From an uncultured Eubacteriaceae bacterium (lineage in GTDB: Bacteria; Bacillota; Clostridia; Lachnospirales; CAG-274): a DNA stretch of 24,413 bases. This document shows positions 15,456-22,800 of this stretch, piece after piece (positions within the stretch are counted from its first letter, which is position 1; the number at the start of each line of letters is the position of its first letter). Under the pieces are notes generated by a model that had not been told where the DNA came from, ran no database searches, and saw only the letters and a program-made list of their open reading frames with translations. Both the position numbers and the translations under genes were made by a program. Location of the stretch: NCBI GenBank assembly GCA_938042265.1, contig CALIRN010000231.1, forward strand, positions 1 through 24,413, read 5' to 3'.

Positions 15456-15830
15456 ATGGATATTGATATTAAAGATGTGGTAATGTTTATATGGTTTGGA
15501 TTTATTGCTCTTTCTTTAGGTGTTGTCATTTTATTAACCAACAACATCCTAAAAAAATACAGTTTTTTTTCGGAACCGGTTGAAGCAACAGTAATAGATA
15601 AAAACGTAACCAGTGATGTCTATTACATAAACACAATGCCATACAAAATTTATGAAATGGATATTACAATACGGTATGAAAATTATCAGCTTAAAATTGA
15701 TGACAACGATAGCATTTGTAAAAAGTATAGCATCGGCGATACAATACCTGCATACATAGTTACACGTACGAACAGAAAAACAATGATAGAAGATAAGCAT
15801 TTATCATTAAAAGAATATAACTATGAATGA
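15456..15830 (+). CDS. Membrane protein with DUF3592-like domain
   Basis: The 124-residue product has one N-terminal transmembrane helix (about 9-32) and a soluble beta-rich part. That part has the DUF3592-like course: EATVIDKNVTSDVYYINTMP, YEMDITIRYENYQL, then KKYSIGDTIPAYIV before a closing strand. The function of such proteins is not known. AAGGAG lies upstream at 15439-15445. It is one of a run of small membrane genes after parB. Confidence 0.65.
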   Translation: MDIDIKDVVMFIWFGFIALSLGVVILLTNNILKKYSFFSEPVEATVIDKNVTSDVYYINTMPYKIYEMDITIRYENYQLKIDDNDSICKKYSIGDTIPAYIVTRTNRKTMIEDKHLSLKEYNYE

Positions 15831-15882
15831 ACTATAAAAAAAAGAAAAGTTTAGTGCCTAAGTCACTTAAGGAGATGGTTTT

Positions 15883-16197
15883 ATGAAAAAAATAAAAGAT
15901 TGGATAAGTGATGAGGCTCCTTTTATTGGACAACAAATTTTAATGCTTATTGTAGTGCTTATCAGCGAGAAACTTTTTTTCTATCTTGATATAAAATGTG
16001 AATTATCTTCACATTTTGGAGTTTCTTCATTAGGATGTGCATTAATAACATTATTTAGCTGTATCTTTGGTTATGTTTTTCTATCGTGGTCATCATACAT
16101 TAATAACATCGACTGTAAGGTAGCACAAAGACGTAGCAACAGATTAAATAACGAAAGAAGAAAAAATATGGACAAAAAATTTACAGCCGAGGAATAA
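15883..16197 (+). CDS. Small membrane protein (104 aa)
   Basis: Two transmembrane helices (about 18-36 and 48-72) precede a strongly basic cytoplasmic-type tail (AQRRSNRLNNERRKNMDKK). I recognise no family. The ATG follows AAGGAGATGG. It may form a membrane set with the two preceding genes, for example in entry exclusion, but nothing proves this. Confidence 0.65.
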   Translation: MKKIKDWISDEAPFIGQQILMLIVVLISEKLFFYLDIKCELSSHFGVSSLGCALITLFSCIFGYVFLSWSSYINNIDCKVAQRRSNRLNNERRKNMDKKFTAEE

Positions 16198-16244
16198 TAG
16201 TGACGGCTGTACCTGTGAAATAAATTTTTACTAGAAGGAATTAT

Positions 16245-16295
16245 ATGTTAAAAATAACTATATCGCAGTCAAAGGCGAATGAAAGGAGCAATTAA
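16245..16295 (+). CDS. Possible 16-codon leader peptide before the TnpV-like gene
   Basis: ATG at 16245 has GAAGGAA upstream and reads MLKITISQSKANERSN, ending one base before the ATG of the next gene. The ribosome site of that gene (AAAGGAG) lies within this frame. It could couple translation or be chance. Confidence 0.3.
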   Translation: MLKITISQSKANERSN

Positions 16296-16296
16296 T

Positions 16297-16788
16297 ATGG
16301 CAAGAACAAAAGTTGAAAACGGAATGATGTATATCTATTCAGACGAAACAAATCAGTGGTTTCCAAAGTACAAGGAAATTAAGGGGTTGCGTTATGAGCT
16401 TGATGAAAAGTATTTCGTCTATGTCCTTGCAGGGGATACGATGGATGAAAGCATTCAGCGTAATGAGGAGCTTGACAAAGAGATTGAGCAGGAAATTGAA
16501 GAGGCTGACCTCTCACCATACTATGGCTTTGGAAGGAAAAAAAATCTTGAAGAAAATTATCCTCTTGACTATGGAGAGATGATGTTTAACAACACTCTTT
16601 TGGAGCATTTAAAGGAAATTGAGAGTCAGGCACAGGAAATGGAAGATAAGCTTGTGGAGGAATACAAAGCTTCAGAGGGAGTGACCGAGGAGCTAAAGGC
16701 AAGCAACCAAATGGAGTGGGCAGCTCGTATTAACAATATAACCCACCGTGTGCGTGAAGTAATCCAAAAGGAGATTATATTTGTATAA
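16297..16788 (+). CDS. TnpV-like transposon-encoded protein
   Basis: The C-terminal half (about residues 75-163) matches the TnpV family: YGFGRKKNLEENYP, LLEHLKEIESQAQEM, and GVTEELKASNQMEWAARINN with a final REVIQKEIIFV. TnpV proteins are common in clostridial mobile elements; their role is unknown. This one carries about 70 extra N-terminal residues, partly acidic (DKEIEQEIEEAD). The ATG at 16297 has AAAGGAG at good spacing; an ATG at 16279 in frame is less likely because the ribosome site would then lie inside the gene. A terminator hairpin follows. Confidence 0.72.
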   Translation: MARTKVENGMMYIYSDETNQWFPKYKEIKGLRYELDEKYFVYVLAGDTMDESIQRNEELDKEIEQEIEEADLSPYYGFGRKKNLEENYPLDYGEMMFNNTLLEHLKEIESQAQEMEDKLVEEYKASEGVTEELKASNQMEWAARINNITHRVREVIQKEIIFV

Positions 16789-16812
16789 CAAAAAATGTAC
16801 GTTATTATTTTT

Positions 16813-16842
16813 AAAGCAGCTATAAATTATGGCTGCTTTTTT
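16813..16842 (+). terminator. Terminator or attenuator before the giant gene
   Basis: AAAGCAGC (16813-16820) pairs with GCTGCTTT (16832-16839) and the T-run continues to 16842. It lies 17 bp before the start of the giant gene and overlaps its leader, so it either ends the upstream operon or controls read-through into the next gene. No clear promoter is seen between hairpin and ATG. Confidence 0.75.
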
Positions 16843-16858
16843 GATTGGAGGAAATTAT

Positions 16859-19800
16859 ATGCCCAAATATACAGTTGAAGATGTAAAAGCAATTACAATG
16901 GAAAATCTAAACAGAATAGGAAACAGTGTTGATGAATGGGCGGACTTTTTATTGAGGGCTGCCAATTTTTATAAATATTCCTTTGCTGACCAGATAGTTA
17001 TAACTGCCATCAAGCCTGAGGCAACGGCAATTGCCGATTTTTACACTTGGTCTAAAAAGCTTAGTGCCCGTATTAAGCGTGGTTCAGAGGGTGCGCCACT
17101 ACTCAGGGAGAAAAACGGGCAGCAGGTTGTATCTTATTTTTATAATATAACCGACACTGACTCCACCCATCAGCTTTGGCAAATGCCGATGAATAACAGT
17201 GAGTTCAACGCAAAACTGGCAAAAGCCTTTGAATACGAGGATAACAATAAATCCGCAGAGGAAATACTGCAATCACAGATAATCAATAAAAGCTATTATT
17301 TGGCGGAAGAAATCTGTTCGGAAAACAGCTCCATTAAAAAGTATGGCTTAGATAATTTTATTTTTTGCAGTATAAGCAATATTCTCTTTAAAAGATGTGG
17401 CTTTGAGTATTTATGTGGTGGTAATGATTTTGATTACCTTAACAGCATTTCCAATGAACAGCTTATGTGCATTGGTACAAAGCTTGCGGAAAGTGTTAAA
17501 GAGCTTATAACCACAGTTGAAAAGACTTCCATTGAATTTAGTAAGTATTTAGAAAATTCTGCTCAAATTGAGCAGAATAATATAAATAAGCAACAGGAGC
17601 AGCCAAAGCAAAACAATATAATCGGTAATATTCCTTATCGATATATAAGCCAAAAGACCTATCGTAAGCTTGAAAAGAACCTTGCTCTTAAGGTTGCTGA
17701 TGAGCTTGAAAACACAGATGTAAAATACAGCGGCAAAATTAACGATGATGATACGGTAACATTGACCGTAAGCAGAAATGACATAAGCACCCTTGAGGCT
17801 GCAATTGAGCAAATAAAAAAGGCTGCACCTAAAAAGCTTCGTTTTACCAGAGAGCAGATTGAAGAAGCGAAAAGAACAAGTCTTGTTGATTTTCTCACTG
17901 CAAGAGGTGAAAAGCTTAAGAGAGTGGGCAACAATGAATACACTATGGAGATACACGATAGTATGCGTATTAATGAAAACCGCTTTTACTGGAACAGCCG
18001 AGGTAAATACGGAAACGCAGTTACCTTTTGTATGGAATACTACGGTTTGGAGTTTACAGCAGCCGTAGCAGAGCTTTTAAGGTTTAAAGGTTATAATCTT
18101 GATTATGGAGAGGAAATTGTTTACACTCAGCCTGCACAGCAACCTTTGACTGTTGAGCCTCAGGAGGAGCAGGAGTTTAAGCCCATACCCTATGACCTTG
18201 CCGACAATGCAAGACGTGCTTATGCCTATTTAACAAAAACCCGTATGCTTAATGGAGATGTTGTAAACCGCCTTATTAAAAATGGCAGCATTGTACAGGA
18301 TATAAAGGGAAATGCTGTTTTAAAAATTTTCGATGAGAATAACCAGCTTTCGGGAGCAGAAATTATAGGAACAACCACAGACAAACGATATAAGCAGGTT
18401 ACGGAAAGAAGTGGCAACAGTTTTATATTTAATCCCACAGGCATAACAAAGCCTGAAAAAGCTATATTTTTTGAGTCTGCAATAGATGCTTTAAGCTATT
18501 ATTGCCTCAACGAAAACACGGATGCACTGCTTGTGTCTATGGCTGGCTTAAAGGATATGATGGTTTTAAACATTGTGGAACGGTATGGTTTAAAACCTGA
18601 ACAGGTATACATATCCACAGATTATGATAAATGGGGGGAAAAATTCGCAGTCAAAATGCAGGAAGAACACGGCTTTAAAGCATACCGTGTATGTGATGAT
18701 ATACGCTTTAAAAATCATACGGATATAAAGGATTGGAACGATTTGCTGAGAGCCGAAAAAGCTGCTCCTCAAAAAGATGTAACACAGGAGGAAAAAAGCT
18801 TTGCACAACAGGTTGATGAAACGTTAAACAAAACTTTAAACCCATATACAGCCATAAAAGTTTGTGATACACCTCAAATTCTATTGGATATAGGTTGTGA
18901 ACAACTGCCAATTCTTTATACACAGCAGCATTTAAGAGATGCAATTAAAGACAAAAGTCAAAACAATTCTCGATACCACGGTTTAAATATAGATACAATA
19001 AAAGAGTTGCCTCAACTCTTAGCCGAGCCTTTAATTATATATGATTCCTTGTCAAGAGATGACAGTATTGTAATTGCAACATACAAAAAAGATAATGACA
19101 ACTTGCCTATTGTTGCAACAGTTAAGCCCAATGGTAAAGGGATCTATGAGTTGACAAACATAGAAAGCAATTTTATAACAAGTGTTCACGGCAGAGAAAA
19201 TTTTGAAAGCCAAATTAAAAGAGCAATAGAAACAAACAAATTGCTTTATATAGACAAAAATAAAAGTCAAGAAGTGTTCAAGTTTCAGGGACTACAATTG
19301 TCCGAGGCTTTTAACTCTCTTGACTCTAATGTTATTATACACAAAAGTAATAATATTGTCAATAGTAAAATCGCCCCAAACATCGATATTTCCACGGAAA
19401 ATCAGTCTGTTGAACAAAGCAGTATCAGCTCCGTCACTCCTGACGATAACGGCATTATTGGCAACACGCCATACAGATACGTACCGAAAAAGACTTACCG
19501 AAAATTTGATAAGGAAACAGGTCTTAAGATTGCAAAAGCACTTGATGACGAAAAAATCAAATTCAGCGGTCGTATTAATGATGAGGGAACTATCACTCTC
19601 ACTTTTGATGGGAACAGCATTGATAAAGTCGAGAAAATAATTGAAGGTATTAAAGATGTTGCCAACGAAGAAACCAAAGAACCGCAAAATACAGCAGAGG
19701 ATATATCCGCTACACCCACAGAGGAAGTATCGGGCATACCAAAAGATATTGTGGTAACTGCACTTAAACGGGGTTCAGGTTTTGAGTATGGCAAATTCCG

Positions 19801-22800
19801 AATTGAGAACTTTTACAACACCATTGAAAATAAGGCAGAAAGAGCTGATGCCATAAAAAAAGAATACGGTGCAGGCAGCGTTTTTGGACTATCAGATAAT
19901 GTTGGAGAACTTTTGGGTTATGATACCAATGCCAGAGGCTTAAGCATTGAATGGAATTCTGTGTTTGGCAGACAGAAAAATACTCTTAAATGGAATGTGG
20001 TCGAGAAGGAGCTTGGTGAGCTTATCAAAGCGGATGATTATATCACAGCAGAGGAAAGGCAGAAATATGACCGTCACAACTATGTTGAGGCACAGCTGCA
20101 GCTGCTGCAAGAGGGAGATTTAATATCAGTCAACGGAGATACCTATACAGTAGTTGACAACACCCCTTATAGAGAATTACAGGTAATACCCCACAACTTT
20201 GACAGCAACATACATTACTCAAACGAGAAACCAACGGGAGAACAAAGCTATTTTATTGATAGCTATGTTCTTGAAAGAAATGATTTTCAGATAATTGATA
20301 CCGAAAAAACCTTGTCAGACTTTGTTCTTTCCAATATGCCTGATGATACCGTCAGCATTGCGGAACGAAATGAATACGGCTACACTGACAACAGCCTATT
20401 GCCCATATCAAAGGAAAGAGCTTTAGAGCTTTTTGACAATGATGAATTACCTGTTTTTCTACTTTATGAGGACAGCACAGAGGGGCAGGCTCTTACAAGA
20501 GATGATATTGTAAACCATACGGGAATGTATGGCATTGAAACAGCAGAATGGGAAAGCTATATAACCCCACTTCTTGCTGCAACCAAACAGGTGGCAGCGG
20601 AACTAGGATTGCCATTCTCAAATCGTTTTAGCGAAGGAGCTGATGAGGTAACTAATCTATTTGTTTATGATGGCACTATGAGTTTAGAGGATTTCCGTAA
20701 AGCACAGGAAGCAGAGTCGGCAGAAGAAACATCACTTCTATATCATATATACCAAGTAAAGCCTGGCGAAGAATATCGCAATGTAAGATTTGTAGGCTTA
20801 CAAGCTTTAAATTCTTTAGGTGAAAAAGTTGATATATCGAATTATAATCTTGTGTATTCAGGCAGCCTTAAGGATATCGAGGGTGCAACCTTAGAAAATA
20901 AGCTTGATACGATTTTTTATAAGTTTAATCAACAAAGACCAGCTGATTTTGAAGGTCATTCTCTTTCTGTAAGCGATGTAATTACTGTAGGAAATGAAAA
21001 TGAAGAAACTGCTTATTACGTTGATAGCTTTGGTTTTAGTGATATTCCCGACTTTTTTAAGAATAAATCAATAGAGGATGCAAAGGAAACTCCTAGCTCT
21101 GATACCCAAGAACAAGAACAGCCCAAAGAAATTATTGATACACCTTCAGATAAGGCAGACACAAAAAATTATGCTCAAATTGAGCAAAAAACCGAAAATT
21201 ATAAAATTACGGCTCTCGACTATGGTACTGACCGAGAAAAATGTCGTAATAATATTGAAGCAATCAAAACTCTTAAGACTATTGAAGATGAAAACAGAAC
21301 CGCCACACCTGAAGAACAGGAAATCTTGTCAAAATATGTTGGTTGGGGCGGTATTGCAGATGTCTTTGATGAGAGCAAATCTGCTTGGACTAAGGAGTAT
21401 GCGGAGCTTAAGGAGTTGCTTACAGACAGTGAGTACACTTCTGCACGAGCTTCAACTCTGAATGCACACTATACTTCCCCGACAATTATATCGGCAATGT
21501 ACAAAGTTCTATCAAATATGGGCTTTAGTAGCGGAAAGATATTAGAGCCATCTATGGGTATCGGTAACTTCTTCGGTATGCTTCCCGAAGCAATGAGCAG
21601 CAGCAAGCTATATGGTGTGGAGCTTGACAGCGTTTCGGGCAGAATTGCAAAGCAGCTTTATCCAAAAGCTCACATACAGATTAAAGGTTTTGAAAAAACT
21701 GATTTTACAAGCAATACATTTGATGTTGCAATAGGAAACGTGCCTTTTGGTGATATACCTATTTACGACAAGGAATTTAAGGGCAGCAACCTTATACACG
21801 ATTACTTCTTTAAAAAAGCTTTGGATAAGGTACGTCAGGGCGGTATTGTAGCCTTTATAACCTCAAAGGGTACTCTTGATAAGGCTAACAGCACCGTCAG
21901 GCGGTATCTTGCGGAACGTGCGGAGCTGCTTGGTGCAATCAGGCTGCCAAACAACGCTTTCAAGAAAAATGCCGGCACAGAAGTTACCTCAGATATTATT
22001 TTCCTTAAAAAGCGTAATATGCCTATAACCCTTGACGATAGCAATCTGCCTGAATGGATAAATCTGTCCAAAGACAGTAGTGGTATCGAAATGAACAACT
22101 ACTTTGTGCAGCACCCCGATATGGTATGCGGTACTATGACAGAGGTAAGCGGCAGATTTGGTATGGAAACCACTTGCAAGCCTTTTGATAATGCTGACTT
22201 ATCAGCTTTGATTGATACTGCAATAAGTAATATCAATGGCAGCATAGGAGAAAATTACGCAGAAGCAGAGGTATCTGAAGATAACTCAAATATTAATGCA
22301 GATATTTTCCCCGAAAATTACAGAAATTACTGCTATACGGTCATTGATAACGATATTTATTACCGTGAGGGTAATAATATGGTTCTCCAGCAGTTCAATA
22401 AAAATAAAACTACCCGTATTAAGGGTATGATAGAAATATCAGAAGCCTTAAGGGAGCTTATTAAGCTACAAAAGGAAAATTATCCTGATGAGCATATTAA
22501 AGCTCAACAGGATAAGCTGAATACGTTGTATGACCGATTTACGGCAAGCTATGGTTTGTTGTCAAACCATAATAACAAATCTATATTCCGTTTTGATGAT
22601 ACAGCAGCACTGTTGTTGTCTTTGGAAAATATAGACGAGAACGGCAACCTGTTAAGCAAGGCAGATATTTTTACCAAAAGAACCATATATCCATATCAGC
22701 CAATTACAAGTGTAGATACCGCAAGTGAAGCACTTACCGTATCAATATCGGAAAGAGCAGGAGTTGACCTTGCTTTTATGTCGGGATTATGTTCAAAATC

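Noticed and set aside
15851..15872. Imperfect palindrome CCTAAGTCACTTAAGG before the 104-aa membrane gene
   Set aside because: The arms do not match fully and the right arm is simply part of the AAGGAG ribosome site; no second copy was seen.
21078..21461. 127-codon plus-strand open frame inside the giant gene
   Set aside because: It is out of phase with the continuous frame that encodes the palindrome linker and the methylase start; Lys/Leu-rich content is a shadow effect.
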